64,000 nt of DNA, taken from NCBI RefSeq assembly GCF_002980595.1, contig NZ_PVLQ01000013.1, positions 1-64,000 of the forward strand, read 5' to 3'. Position numbers and translations under genes: made by a program. This DNA is from Malikia granosa (lineage in GTDB: Bacteria > Pseudomonadota > Gammaproteobacteria > Burkholderiales > Burkholderiaceae_C). Position 1 is the first letter of the stretch, and each line of letters begins with the position of its first letter. This document shows positions 19,307 through 29,192 of the stretch, piece by piece. The notes under the pieces were generated by a model. That model saw nothing but the letters and a program-made list of their open reading frames with translations, was not told the origin of the DNA and made no database searches.

Positions 19307-20679
19307 GCATCCGCTTTGGCATTCGCATGCGCTTGTTCCTGGCCGCTGCCCTGCCGGCCATCCTGGCCATCCTGGTGCTGCTGCAGGGTTTCCTGACCCG
19401 GCACGAGCGCATCCTGACCGAGACCCTGAACGAGCATGCCCAGGGCATGGCCAAGCAGGCGGCGAACGCGGCCGAGTTCGCGCTCTTCGCGGGCAGCCAG
19501 TCCGCCTTGCAGCGCCTGGCCGACGGTGCCCGCGCCTCGGACCTGCATGCCGCGGTGGTCTCGTTCTGGACTCCCGAAGGGGAGCTGATCGTGGCCTCCG
19601 GCCAGCCGACCCATGGTCGGCGCCTGCCGGTGCTCGAGCCCGGACGGCCGATGCTCGTCAACGGTCGCCTGCTGGCCCGGGTGCCGATCTGGTCGGCCGA
19701 ATGGACCGAATCCGACCTGTTCAGCGCCGCGGCCCAGCCCATGGTGTCCAGCTCGGACGGGAGGCGGCTGCTCGGTCATGTGCTGGTCGAGCTCGAGCTC
19801 GACATCCTGCAGCGCCAGCGTGGCGAACTGCTGGCCTGGGCCCTGGTCGCCACCGGCAGCGGCCTGCTGTTTGCCGGCCTGCTGGCCGCCCTGATCGCTG
19901 CCAGCGTGACCCAGCCGCTGGGCCGCATCGGCGTGGTGGTGTCCCAGCTCAGCCGCGGCGTGCTCGGCTCCCGGGTCGATACCCGTCGGGCTGGCGTGCT
20001 GCGCCCGCTGGCCGAGGGCATCAACACCATGGCCGCCGGCCTGGCCTCGAACGAGGCCATGCTGCGCGAGCGGGTGGCGCAGGCGACCGAGGAGTTGCGC
20101 CAGCAAAAGGAACTGGCCGAGCACAAGGCGCGCACCGACCCGCTGACCGGCCTGCCCAACCGGCGCGCCTTCACCGAGCTGGCCCGGGTCGAGATCGAGC
20201 GCGCCCAGCGCTTCGGCCAGCCGCTGGCGCTGATCGCGGTCGACCTCGACCACTTCAAGTCGATCAACGACAACCATGGCCATGCAGTCGGCGATGCGGT
20301 GCTGATCGATTTCGCGCACCGGGCCCAGGCCCAGCTGCGCGTCATCGACCAGCTCGCGCGCATCGGCGGCGAGGAGTTCATTGCGCTGCTGCCGGGCACC
20401 GATGCCCAGGGCGCCTTCCAGGTTGCCGAGCGCATCCGGGTCTTGCTGGAGCAGCGCGCGCTGGCGGTCCCTGGCGGCACCCTGCGCTATACCTCGAGCT
20501 TTGGCGTCGCCGAGATCGAACCCCAGCATCCGGGGCTCGATCGCTGGCTGGCGCGCGCCGATGCCGCGCTCTATGCCGCCAAGCGCAAGGGACGCAACCG
20601 GGTCGAGCTGGCGCCGGAGAATCCGGCCGAGCCTTCCCTCCTGCCGCTGGGCCAGTCGCCCCAGCCCCCCCTGGCCTGA
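19303..20679 (+). CDS. Membrane-bound diguanylate cyclase (GGDEF)
   Basis: This 458-residue enzyme makes c-di-GMP. Transmembrane helix 1 is about residues 8-30, followed by a periplasmic sensor region of about 140 residues, transmembrane helix 2 (LLAWALVATGSGLLFAGLLAALIA), a HAMP-like segment, a short coiled coil and the GGDEF domain. The active site is GGEEF (355-359), and the inhibitory I-site RVID (346-349) is at the correct five-residue spacing, so product inhibition is expected. It overlaps the binding-protein gene by ATGA, indicating coupling. The arrangement suggests that the periplasmic binding protein reports ligand to the sensor region; this is inference. Confidence 0.93.
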   Translation: MSIRFGIRMRLFLAAALPAILAILVLLQGFLTRHERILTETLNEHAQGMAKQAANAAEFALFAGSQSALQRLADGARASDLHAAVVSFWTPEGELIVASGQPTHGRRLPVLEPGRPMLVNGRLLARVPIWSAEWTESDLFSAAAQPMVSSSDGRRLLGHVLVELELDILQRQRGELLAWALVATGSGLLFAGLLAALIAASVTQPLGRIGVVVSQLSRGVLGSRVDTRRAGVLRPLAEGINTMAAGLASNEAMLRERVAQATEELRQQKELAEHKARTDPLTGLPNRRAFTELARVEIERAQRFGQPLALIAVDLDHFKSINDNHGHAVGDAVLIDFAHRAQAQLRVIDQLARIGGEEFIALLPGTDAQGAFQVAERIRVLLEQRALAVPGGTLRYTSSFGVAEIEPQHPGLDRWLARADAALYAAKRKGRNRVELAPENPAEPSLLPLGQSPQPPLA

Positions 20680-20696
20680 AGCGGCCCGGCCAGCGT

Positions 20697-22148
<1,452 letters not shown>

Positions 22149-22293
22149 GGCATGCGCGGCCGGGCTGGAGGCACCGGCAAAAAATGGCTAAAGGCAGGAT
22201 TTTATCGGCCGGCATGACGACTGTGCCAACTCCCGTCCCGCCGGCCCCCGGACGGATGGGGCGTGCTAGCATCCTTCGGTCAAACGCCTACCG

Positions 22294-23277
22294 ATGACCG
22301 ACCCCGTGACCGAACTATCTTCCCCACTTTCCCTGACCATCGCCACCCGTGAGAGCCGCCTGGCGCTGTGGCAGGCCGAGCATGTCCAGTCCCTGCTGCG
22401 CGCGCGTGGCCATGCCGTCGAACTGCTCGGCATGACGACGCGCGGCGACCAGATCCTGGACCGTTCGCTCAGCAAGGTCGGCGGCAAGGGACTGTTCGTC
22501 AAGGAGCTCGAGGTCGCGCTCGAGGAGGGCCGGGCCGACCTGGCGGTGCATTCGCTCAAGGACGTGCCGATGGAGCTGCCCGAGGGCTTCGAGCTGGCCT
22601 GCGTGATGGAGCGCGAGGACCCGCGCGATGCCTGGGTCTCCTCGAGCTGCGCCGACCTCGAATCGCTGCCCCTGGGCGCGGTGATCGGCACTTCCAGCCT
22701 GCGCCGCGTCGTGCTGCTGCGCGCCGCGCTCGAGCGCCTGGGACGCGGCGACGTGAGGATAGAGCCGCTGCGCGGCAACCTCGACACCCGGCTGCGCAAG
22801 CTCGACGAGGGCCACTACCACGCGATCGTGCTGGCGGCAGCCGGCTTGAAGCGGCTGGGCCTGGAGTCGCGCATCCGCAAGATCTTCGAACCCGAGGAAA
22901 TGCTGCCGGCTGCCGGTCAGGGCGCGCTCGGCATCGAGCTGCGCCAGCAGCGGACCGAGGTCGCCGCCGCGCTGGCGCCGCTGGCGCACCGGCCGACCTG
23001 GCTGGCGGTCGCCGCCGAGCGCGCGGTCAGCCGCGCCATGGGAGGCAGCTGCTCGATGCCGCTGGCCGCGCACGCGCGCTGGCAGGGCGAACCGCTGGCA
23101 TCCGAGCTGCGTCTGGATGCCGCCTGGGGCGACCCGGAAGGCCGCAGTCCGCTGGTCCAGGTCCATGCCGCCGCCAGCGTGAGCGGGCTCGAGGCCGCCG
23201 AGGCCCTTGGCCGGCAGGTGGTCGAACTGCTGCGCCAGGGCGGCGCGACCTATTCCACGGAGCCCATCGCGCCATGA
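22294..23277 (+). CDS. hemC: Porphobilinogen deaminase
   Basis: This 327-residue hydroxymethylbilane synthase joins four porphobilinogen units in haem synthesis. [17 protein letters not shown] opens the protein, and the dipyrromethane-attaching Cys253 is in [22 protein letters not shown] and [11 protein letters not shown] are also intact. It overlaps hemD by four bases (ATGA), so hemC-hemD-hemX-hemY is one transcript. A -10-like TAGCAT lies at 22267-22272, about 20 bases upstream of the ATG. Confidence 0.98.
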   Translation: MTDPVTELSSPLSLTIATRESRLALWQAEHVQSLLRARGHAVELLGMTTRGDQILDRSLSKVGGKGLFVKELEVALEEGRADLAVHSLKDVPMELPEGFELACVMEREDPRDAWVSSSCADLESLPLGAVIGTSSLRRVVLLRAALERLGRGDVRIEPLRGNLDTRLRKLDEGHYHAIVLAAAGLKRLGLESRIRKIFEPEEMLPAAGQGALGIELRQQRTEVAAALAPLAHRPTWLAVAAERAVSRAMGGSCSMPLAAHARWQGEPLASELRLDAAWGDPEGRSPLVQVHAAASVSGLEAAEALGRQVVELLRQGGATYSTEPIAP

Positions 23278-24104
23278 AGCGCGCGCTGGTCACCCGGCCG
23301 GCCGGCGAGGCGCAGCGCTGGGTGTCGGCCTTGCAGCACCAGGGCTGGCAGGCCCAGGCGCTGCCCCTGATCGAGATCGCGCCCGCCGCCGACTTGCAGC
23401 CGCTGCGCCAGGCGCGCGCCCACCTGAATGACTATGACGCCCTGATGTTCGTCAGCGCACCGGCGGTCGAGCAGTTCTTTGCCGACCTGACCGAGCCGCG
23501 CCGCGACGCCGCTGATGCCGTTGACACGGCGGACGCCGCAGCCGCGCCGCGACCAGGCCGCTGGCCGCGCTGCTGGGCCCCAGGGCCGGCGACCGCGCGC
23601 GCGCTGCTCGCTGCCGGCGTGCCGCCCGAATCCATCGACCAGCCCGATGCCGCCGCCGCGCAGTTCGATTCCGAGTCGCTCTGGCAACGGGTCGCGCCCC
23701 AGGTCGGCCCGGCCCATCGCCTGCTGGTCGTGCGTGGCCAGAGCGAGGCCGTGGCCGCCAGCCCGGCCGGCAACGGCCGCGACTGGCTCGCGAGCCAGTG
23801 CCGCGGGCAGGGCGGTCGCGTCGACTGGTGCGTGGCCTATCGGCGCCGCGCGCCGGCCTGGAGCGCGGCGCAGCGCGAGCTGGCCCGCTCCGCCAGCCAG
23901 GACGGCACGGTCTGGCTGCTCAGCAGCTCCGAGGCGCTCGACAATCTGTCCGCGCTGCTGCCTGGCATCGACTGGTCGCGCGCGCGCGCGCTGGCGACCC
24001 ATCCGCGCATCGCGCAGTCCGCCGCTCGGCTGGGTTTCGGCCTGGTGCGCACCAGCCGACCCGCGCTCGACGATATGCTGCTCCACCTAGAATCGATGGC
24101 GTGA
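23274..24104 (+). CDS. hemD: Uroporphyrinogen-III synthase
   Basis: This 276-residue protein cyclises hydroxymethylbilane to uroporphyrinogen III. The HemD fold is recognisable: [18 protein letters not shown] at the start, [24 protein letters not shown] and [13 protein letters not shown]. An alanine/proline-rich insertion near residues 80-100 is less typical. HemD is poorly conserved, so position in the hem operon is strong support. The start codon overlaps the hemC stop. Confidence 0.93.
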   Translation: MKRALVTRPAGEAQRWVSALQHQGWQAQALPLIEIAPAADLQPLRQARAHLNDYDALMFVSAPAVEQFFADLTEPRRDAADAVDTADAAAAPRPGRWPRCWAPGPATARALLAAGVPPESIDQPDAAAAQFDSESLWQRVAPQVGPAHRLLVVRGQSEAVAASPAGNGRDWLASQCRGQGGRVDWCVAYRRRAPAWSAAQRELARSASQDGTVWLLSSSEALDNLSALLPGIDWSRARALATHPRIAQSAARLGFGLVRTSRPALDDMLLHLESMA

Positions 24105-24106
24105 CC

Positions 24107-25246
24107 ATGGCCGATCCTGACTTGCCCCCTATCTCCAATCCCGCCGCATCGCCCTCTCCGGCGCCGCCGACACTGTCTGCCCCGCCGCCAGCGCCCGCCG
24201 GCGGCCTGATGCCGAAGCTCGCGCTGGGCCTGGCCCTGCTGGCGGCGGCGGCCAGCGCCACGCTCTGGATGCAGTTGCAGGCGGTGCGCAAGGAGCTTGC
24301 GCGCCGCAGCTCGGACACCGGAACGGTGGTGGCCGAGGCGCGCGAGCAGGCCGGCCGCGCCGAATCGCTGGTGCAGGACCTGCAGGTCAGGCTGGGCGTG
24401 GCCGAGGTCCGCCTGTCCGAGGTCAGCCTGCAGCGCAGCCAGCTCGACGAGCTGATGCTGACGGTCTCGCGCACCCGCGACGACAGCCTGGTGCAGGACC
24501 TCGAATCCACCCTGAGGCTGGCCCAGCAGCAGGCCCAGCTGACTGGCAGCGTGCAGCCGCTGATCTCGGCCCTGCAGTCGGCCGACCAGCGCATCGCGCG
24601 CACCGCCCAGCCGCGTCTCAATCCGGTCCAGCGCGCCATCGCGCGCGACATCGAGCGCATCCAGGCCGCGGCCCTGGTCGATCTGCCGGCCCTGGCCCAG
24701 CGGCTCGACGGACTGATCCGCCAGCTCGACGAGCTGCCGCTGCTCAACGCCGTTGCACCAGCGCAGCCCGAAGAGCGCACCGTTGCTGCCGTGGCCTCCA
24801 AGAGCCCAGCCGCCGCTCCCGCGTCACCGGCTGCCGTCGCCGGCGATGCCTCGGCCTGGCAGCGGCTGCAGGCCTGGTGGCTCGACTGGTCGGGCCGCGC
24901 CTGGGCCAGCCTGAGCGCGCGTGGCAGCGAACTGGTGCGGGTGCACCGCGTCGACCAGCCCGAGGCCATGCTGCTGGCGCCCGACCAGGAGTATTTCCTG
25001 CGCGAGAACGCCAAGCTCAAGCTGCTCAATGTCAGGCTGGCCTTGCTCGCGCGCCAGCTCGGCACGGCCGGCGCCGACCTGCGCGCGCTCGAGGCCATGC
25101 TGCAGCGCTACTTCGACGGCCAGGCCAAGTCGACCCAGCTCGCGCTCGAGACCCTGCAGGGCCTGCAGCGCGACCTGAGCCAGAACCAGCTGCCCGATCC
25201 CGACGACACGCTGGCGGCGCTGGCTGCCGCGGCCGGCGGACGCTGA
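24107..25246 (+). CDS. hemX: HemX-like uroporphyrinogen-III C-methyltransferase-related protein
   Basis: This 379-residue protein has a proline/alanine-rich cytoplasmic N-terminus, one transmembrane helix (PKLALGLALLAAAASATLWMQL), a long coiled coil (about residues 55-120) and a domain typical of HemX. HemX is annotated as a methyltransferase by homology but has no recognisable SAM-binding site here, and its role in haem synthesis remains unclear. It starts two bases after hemD and ends eleven before hemY. A second proline/alanine-rich linker lies near residues 220-245. Confidence 0.88.
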   Translation: MADPDLPPISNPAASPSPAPPTLSAPPPAPAGGLMPKLALGLALLAAAASATLWMQLQAVRKELARRSSDTGTVVAEAREQAGRAESLVQDLQVRLGVAEVRLSEVSLQRSQLDELMLTVSRTRDDSLVQDLESTLRLAQQQAQLTGSVQPLISALQSADQRIARTAQPRLNPVQRAIARDIERIQAAALVDLPALAQRLDGLIRQLDELPLLNAVAPAQPEERTVAAVASKSPAAAPASPAAVAGDASAWQRLQAWWLDWSGRAWASLSARGSELVRVHRVDQPEAMLLAPDQEYFLRENAKLKLLNVRLALLARQLGTAGADLRALEAMLQRYFDGQAKSTQLALETLQGLQRDLSQNQLPDPDDTLAALAAAAGGR

Positions 25247-25257
25247 AGGGAGGCGAG

Positions 25258-26535
25258 ATGAAAGGGGTGTTTGGCTTCCTGGGTCTGGCCGCGGCCGCGA
25301 TCGCGCTGGCCCTGCTGGTCGGCTCCAACGATGCGAACCTGACGCTGTTCTGGCAGCCCTATCGCATCGATCTGTCGTTCAACCTGGCCCTGTTCGGCCT
25401 GCTGCTGCTGTTCCTGCTGCTGCATGCCGCCTTGCGCGCGCTGGCGCTGCTGCGCAGCCTGCCGCAGCAGGCACAGCGCTGGCGCGTGCTCCAGCTCGAG
25501 CGCACCGCGCTGACCTCGGTGCTCGATGCGCTGGCCCAGCATTACGCCGGTCGCTATGTCCGCGCGCAGTCGGCCGCGCGCCTGGCGCTGGCCCAGCTCG
25601 AGCAGCTCGGCGACCATCATTTCCCGGGTCGCGAACAGGCCCAGTTGCTGGCCCAGCTGCTGCAGGCCGAAAGCGCGCATGAACTCGGCAATACCGAGGA
25701 GCGCGATCGCGCCCTGGCCGCAGCGCTGGCGGGTCCGACTGTCAGCTGGGGCAGCGAGGCGCGCGCGGGGCTGTCGCTGCGCGCGGCCGCCTGGGCGCTC
25801 GAGCAGCAGGACGCGACCACTGCCGCGCATTGGCTGGCCGACCTGCCCCAGGGCGTCGCACGTCGCATCCATGCGCTGCGCCTGCGCCTGCGTCTGGCGC
25901 GGCTGCAGCAGGACCATCCGGCTGCGATCGAACTGGTGCGGCTGCTCGCCAAGCACCGGGCCTACAGCGCCCAGGCCTCGGCCAGCCTGCTGCGCGGCCT
26001 GGTGCAAGACACCCTGCGTGCCGCGCGCGATCCGGCGGCCTTGCTGCAGGCCTGGCGTGCGCTCGGACCGGCCGAGCGGGCCATGCCCGAGCTCGCACTG
26101 GCCGCGCTCGAGCAATGGGACCGTGTCAGCGCCGATGGCGATGCCGTCGACGCGCTGCCGGGCGCAAGGCATTGGCTCGAGGAGAGCCTGCAGCTGGGCT
26201 GGGGCCGCTATGCCAGCCTGGATGCCGACCTGCAGCGGCGCTGGCTGCTGCGCCTCGAGGCCGAGCTGCCCCGGCTCGGCAGCGACTGGCTGGCCCAGAT
26301 CGAGCAGGCCCAGCAGCGCCAGCCCGCCGATGCCGGCCTGCAATACCTGGCCGGCCAGGCCTATCTGCAGCGCCAGCTCTGGGGCAAGGCCGCGACCCTG
26401 CTGGCCCAGGCCAGTGCGCAGCTGACCGATCCTGAACTGGCACGCCGCTGCTGGCGCAGCCTGGCCCGGCTGGCCGAGCAACGTGGCGATGCCGACGCGG
26501 CCCAGGCCGCCTGGAAAAAGGCGGCCCTGCTTTAA
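25258..26535 (+). CDS. hemY: HemY-like inner-membrane TPR protein
   Basis: This 425-residue protein has two N-terminal transmembrane helices (LGLAAAAIALALLVG and LALFGLLLLFLLLHAALRALALL) and a TPR-like helical domain extending to the C-terminus. NDANLTLFWQPYRIDLSFNLALF is typical of proteobacterial HemY, which is unrelated to the protoporphyrinogen oxidase of the same name. It probably organises late haem synthesis at the membrane. GGGAGG-type sequence precedes the ATG at good spacing. Confidence 0.9.
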   Translation: MKGVFGFLGLAAAAIALALLVGSNDANLTLFWQPYRIDLSFNLALFGLLLLFLLLHAALRALALLRSLPQQAQRWRVLQLERTALTSVLDALAQHYAGRYVRAQSAARLALAQLEQLGDHHFPGREQAQLLAQLLQAESAHELGNTEERDRALAAALAGPTVSWGSEARAGLSLRAAAWALEQQDATTAAHWLADLPQGVARRIHALRLRLRLARLQQDHPAAIELVRLLAKHRAYSAQASASLLRGLVQDTLRAARDPAALLQAWRALGPAERAMPELALAALEQWDRVSADGDAVDALPGARHWLEESLQLGWGRYASLDADLQRRWLLRLEAELPRLGSDWLAQIEQAQQRQPADAGLQYLAGQAYLQRQLWGKAATLLAQASAQLTDPELARRCWRSLARLAEQRGDADAAQAAWKKAALL

Positions 26536-26544
26536 TCACCCCCT

Positions 26545-27279
26545 ATGCAACTGCAAGAAATCCTCTATTCCCAGGGCTTTGGCACGCGCCGCGTCTGCTG
26601 CGGCCTGATCCAGCAAGGCCATGTCGCGGTCGGCAATCCGGCCCAGCTCTGCACCGACGCGACGGCCGACTTCGAGCCCGAAGGCCTCGAGTTCACCATC
26701 CAGGGCAAGCCCTGGCAATACCACGAGCATGCCTACCTGATGCTGCACAAGCCGACCGGCCACGAGTGCTCGCAAAAGCCCGGCGCCTGGCCCAGCATCT
26801 ACACCCTGCTGCCGGCACCGCTGCGCTCGCGGCCCTCGGGCGCGGCCAGCGGGGTGCAGGCGGTGGGCCGGCTCGACCAGGACACCACCGGCTTGCTGCT
26901 GCTGTCGGACGACGGCAAGTTCATCCACCGCCTGTCCTCGCCGCGCCACCATGTGCCCAAGGTCTATCTCGCGACCTGCAAGCATCCGGTCACCCAGCAG
27001 ATGGTCGACAAGCTGCTCGCCGGCGTGGTGCTGGAGGACGACCCCAAGCCGGTCAAGGCCTCGGCCTGCCGCGCGCTCGGCGAGCATGTCCTCGAACTGA
27101 CCCTGACCGAGGGCAAGTACCACCAGGTCAAGCGCATGGTCGCCGCCGTCAGCAACCGGGTCGAGGCGCTGCACCGCAGCCGCATCGGCGACATCGACCT
27201 GCCGGCCGACCTCGCGCCGGGCGAATGGCGCTGGCTGACGGCGGACGAGGTGGCCGGCCTGATCGCGCCGCGCCGCTGA
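26545..27279 (+). CDS. rsuA: 16S rRNA pseudouridine synthase (RsuA family)
   Basis: This 244-residue enzyme has an N-terminal S4-like RNA-binding domain (residues 1-55) and a catalytic domain with Asp111 in VGRLDQDTTGLLLLSDDG, the RsuA/RluB/E/F motif. YLMLHKPTGHECS and GKYHQVKRMVA are also characteristic. RsuA modifies U516 of 16S rRNA; RluE-type activity on 23S rRNA is the alternative. It begins nine bases after hemY, and its ATG follows a T/A-rich TTTAAT that could be a -10. Confidence 0.88.
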   Translation: MQLQEILYSQGFGTRRVCCGLIQQGHVAVGNPAQLCTDATADFEPEGLEFTIQGKPWQYHEHAYLMLHKPTGHECSQKPGAWPSIYTLLPAPLRSRPSGAASGVQAVGRLDQDTTGLLLLSDDGKFIHRLSSPRHHVPKVYLATCKHPVTQQMVDKLLAGVVLEDDPKPVKASACRALGEHVLELTLTEGKYHQVKRMVAAVSNRVEALHRSRIGDIDLPADLAPGEWRWLTADEVAGLIAPRR

Positions 27280-27304
27280 CTTCCGGTCCGAGCTTGAATT
27301 CCGC

Positions 27305-28126
27305 ATGAGCTTGCTGCTCGACTCCTTCTGGCGCGCGCTGGCCTATTGCCTGCATCCGCGCGTGGTGCTGCTGTCGCTGCTGCCGGTGCTGCTGATGGCC
27401 GCCGGCGTGTTCGCGCTCGGCTACTACCTCTGGTATCCGGCGCAGGCCGAGCTCGGCGCCTGGCTCGAGAGCTGGGAGCTGCTGTCGCCGCTGCGCGCTT
27501 GGCTCGATCACAGCGGCCTGGCCCAGCTCGGCAGCGTGTTCGTGCCGCTGCTCCTGCTGGCGCTGGTCACGCCGCTGCTGGTGCTGCTGGCGCTGCTGCT
27601 GGTCGGGCTGTTCATGACGCCGGCCATGGTCAAGCTGGTCGCGCAGCGCCGCTTCGCCCATCTCGAGCCCAGGCGCGGCGCGAGCTTCCTCGACAGCCTG
27701 GGCTGGTCGCTCGGCTCGACCCTGCTGGCCTTGCTGGCGCTGCTGGCCAGCTTGCCGCTGTGGCTGCTGCCGCCGCTGGCGCTGCTGTTGCCGCCCCTGG
27801 TCTGGGGCTGGCTGAGCTACCGCGTGTTCGCCTTCGACGCGCTGGCCGAGCATGCCGACCGCCAGGAGCGCGTCGCGCTGCTGTCCCGGCACCGGCTCAG
27901 CCTGTGGCTGATGGGGCTGCTCTGCGGCCTGCTGGGCGCCGCGCCCAGCCTGCTGTGGACCTCGGGCGCCATGTTCATCGCGATGGCGCCGCTGCTGGTG
28001 CCGCTGGCGGTCTGGGTCTATGCGCTGGTGTTTGCCTTTTCCTCGCTCTGGTTCGCGCATTACCTGCTGGCTGCGCTGGCGCGCCTGCGGGCCCCGTCCA
28101 CCACCACTTCCCCTGTCATCGAATAG
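27305..28126 (+). CDS. EI24-domain integral membrane protein
   Basis: This 273-residue membrane protein has about six hydrophobic segments and the EI24/CysZ-like pattern (SFWRALAYCLHPRVVLLSLLPVLL at the start, WLSYRVFAFDALAEHA in the middle). Members include the sulfate permease CysZ, but the family is broad and no substrate is implied here. It is followed after nine bases by the CinA-like gene. Genes of this pair are often adjacent in related bacteria. Confidence 0.8.
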   Translation: MSLLLDSFWRALAYCLHPRVVLLSLLPVLLMAAGVFALGYYLWYPAQAELGAWLESWELLSPLRAWLDHSGLAQLGSVFVPLLLLALVTPLLVLLALLLVGLFMTPAMVKLVAQRRFAHLEPRRGASFLDSLGWSLGSTLLALLALLASLPLWLLPPLALLLPPLVWGWLSYRVFAFDALAEHADRQERVALLSRHRLSLWLMGLLCGLLGAAPSLLWTSGAMFIAMAPLLVPLAVWVYALVFAFSSLWFAHYLLAALARLRAPSTTTSPVIE

Positions 28127-28135
28127 GCCTGTCCC

Positions 28136-28969
28136 ATGACCCACGACCGCCCAGTTCCCGCCTTCGGCCTCGTCATCGTCGGCGACGAGATCCTGTCCGG
28201 CAAGCGCGCCGACAAGCACATGCCCAAGGTCATCGAGCTGCTGGCCGCGCGCGGCCTGAGCCTGTCCTGGGTGCGTTATGTCGGCGACGACCGGCCGCGC
28301 CTGCAGGCCGTGCTGCGCGACGCCTTCGCCAGCGGCGACATCGTGTTCAGCTGCGGCGGCATCGGCGCCACGCCCGACGACCACACCCGGCAATGCGCGG
28401 CCGCCGCGCTCGGCGTCGAGCTCGAGCTGCACCCCGAGGCCAAGGCCCTGATCGAGGAACGCATGCGCGATGTCGCGCGCGAGCAGGGCCAGCCCTGGGA
28501 GCCCGAGCGCGCCGACAATGTGCACCGCCTCAACATGGGGGTGTTTCCGCGCGGCGCGACCATCATCCCCAATCCCTACAACAAGATCCCGGGCTTCAGC
28601 TGCACCGGCTCGGGGCAGGGCGCGGTGCATTTCGTGCCGGGCTTCCCGGTCATGGCCTGGCCGATGATCGAATGGGTGCTCGAGCAGCACTATGCCCAGT
28701 GGTTCGCGCGCCAGCAGCGGCGCGAGCAATCGGTGATCGTGTTCGGCGCCATCGAGGCGGCGCTGACGCCGCTGATGGAGCAGATCGAGGCCGCCCACCC
28801 CGAGGTCAAGGTCTTCAGCCTGCCCAGCGTCGACCACCCGGAGTGGGGCCGCCATGTCGAGCTCGGCGTCAAGGGCCAGACCGCCGCCGCGGCGGCAGCC
28901 TATGCCGACCTGCTGGCGGGCCTGCACGCTGTCGGTGCCAAGCTGGGCCCCGAATTGGTGCGTGATTGA
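28136..28969 (+). CDS. CinA/MoeA-fold molybdopterin-binding domain protein
   Basis: This 277-residue protein corresponds to the N-terminal half of CinA (competence/damage-inducible protein A): GLVIVGDEILSGKRADKH near the start, FSCGGIGATPDDHTRQ and NPYNKIPGFSC. The C-terminal nicotinamide-mononucleotide deamidase domain of full CinA is absent, as in many proteobacterial paralogues. The fold binds molybdopterin or nucleotides; the substrate is unknown. The NtrC sites of glnA begin two bases after its stop codon. Confidence 0.87.
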   Translation: MTHDRPVPAFGLVIVGDEILSGKRADKHMPKVIELLAARGLSLSWVRYVGDDRPRLQAVLRDAFASGDIVFSCGGIGATPDDHTRQCAAAALGVELELHPEAKALIEERMRDVAREQGQPWEPERADNVHRLNMGVFPRGATIIPNPYNKIPGFSCTGSGQGAVHFVPGFPVMAWPMIEWVLEQHYAQWFARQQRREQSVIVFGAIEAALTPLMEQIEAAHPEVKVFSLPSVDHPEWGRHVELGVKGQTAAAAAAYADLLAGLHAVGAKLGPELVRD

Positions 28970-28970
28970 T

Positions 28971-29009
28971 GGCCTCATATTGGTGCATTGAGCGCACCAA
29001 TATGGTGAT
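28971..29009. promoter_or_regulatory. Tandem NtrC sites upstream of glnA
   Basis: Two 17-mers of the TGCACC-N5-GGTGCA type begin 22 bases apart: 28971-28987 (right half GGTGCA perfect, left half weak) and 28993-29009 (CGCACC-AATAT-GGTGAT). Together they contain a perfect 10-bp inverted repeat, ATATTGGTGC / GCACCAATAT (28977-28986, 28994-29003). A separation of two helical turns fits cooperative NtrC binding. They lie about 120 bases upstream of the sigma-54 element. Confidence 0.75.
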
Positions 29010-29050
29010 TCCGATGCGCTACGGGTCTGACGTGACCGGCGCGTGTCAGA

Positions 29051-29066
29051 GCCTCGTCGACGAGGC
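29051..29066. promoter_or_regulatory. 16-bp perfect palindrome in the glnA leader region
   Basis: GCCTCGTCGACGAGGC is fully self-complementary and lies between the NtrC sites and the sigma-54 promoter of glnA. Its role is unknown: it could bind a second regulator. Confidence 0.4.
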
Positions 29067-29123
29067 ACAATAGCGGCTGTCGCTGGCTTGTGCTGCGGCG
29101 CCCCGCAAGCGAAGCAAGCGGGG

Positions 29124-29139
29124 TGGCACGGTTTCTGCT
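29124..29139 (+). promoter_or_regulatory. Sigma-54 promoter of glnA
   Basis: TGGCACGGTTTCTGCT matches TGGCACG-N4-TTGCW with a single mismatch, and GG and GC are ten bases apart. Transcription should start near 29150, about 43 bases before the glnA ATG. A hairpin CCCCGC / GCGGGG (29101-29106, 29118-29123) lies just upstream. Confidence 0.88.
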
Positions 29140-29192
29140 TTGAGACAAGACAACCCAGTTTCATCCTTTTTTCCCCGACCAGGAGTTTTCTG

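Noticed and set aside
23960-24000. Run of alternating CG in hemD as a possible functional repeat
   Set aside because: It encodes Ser-Arg-Ala-Arg-Ala in frame and is explained by codon use.
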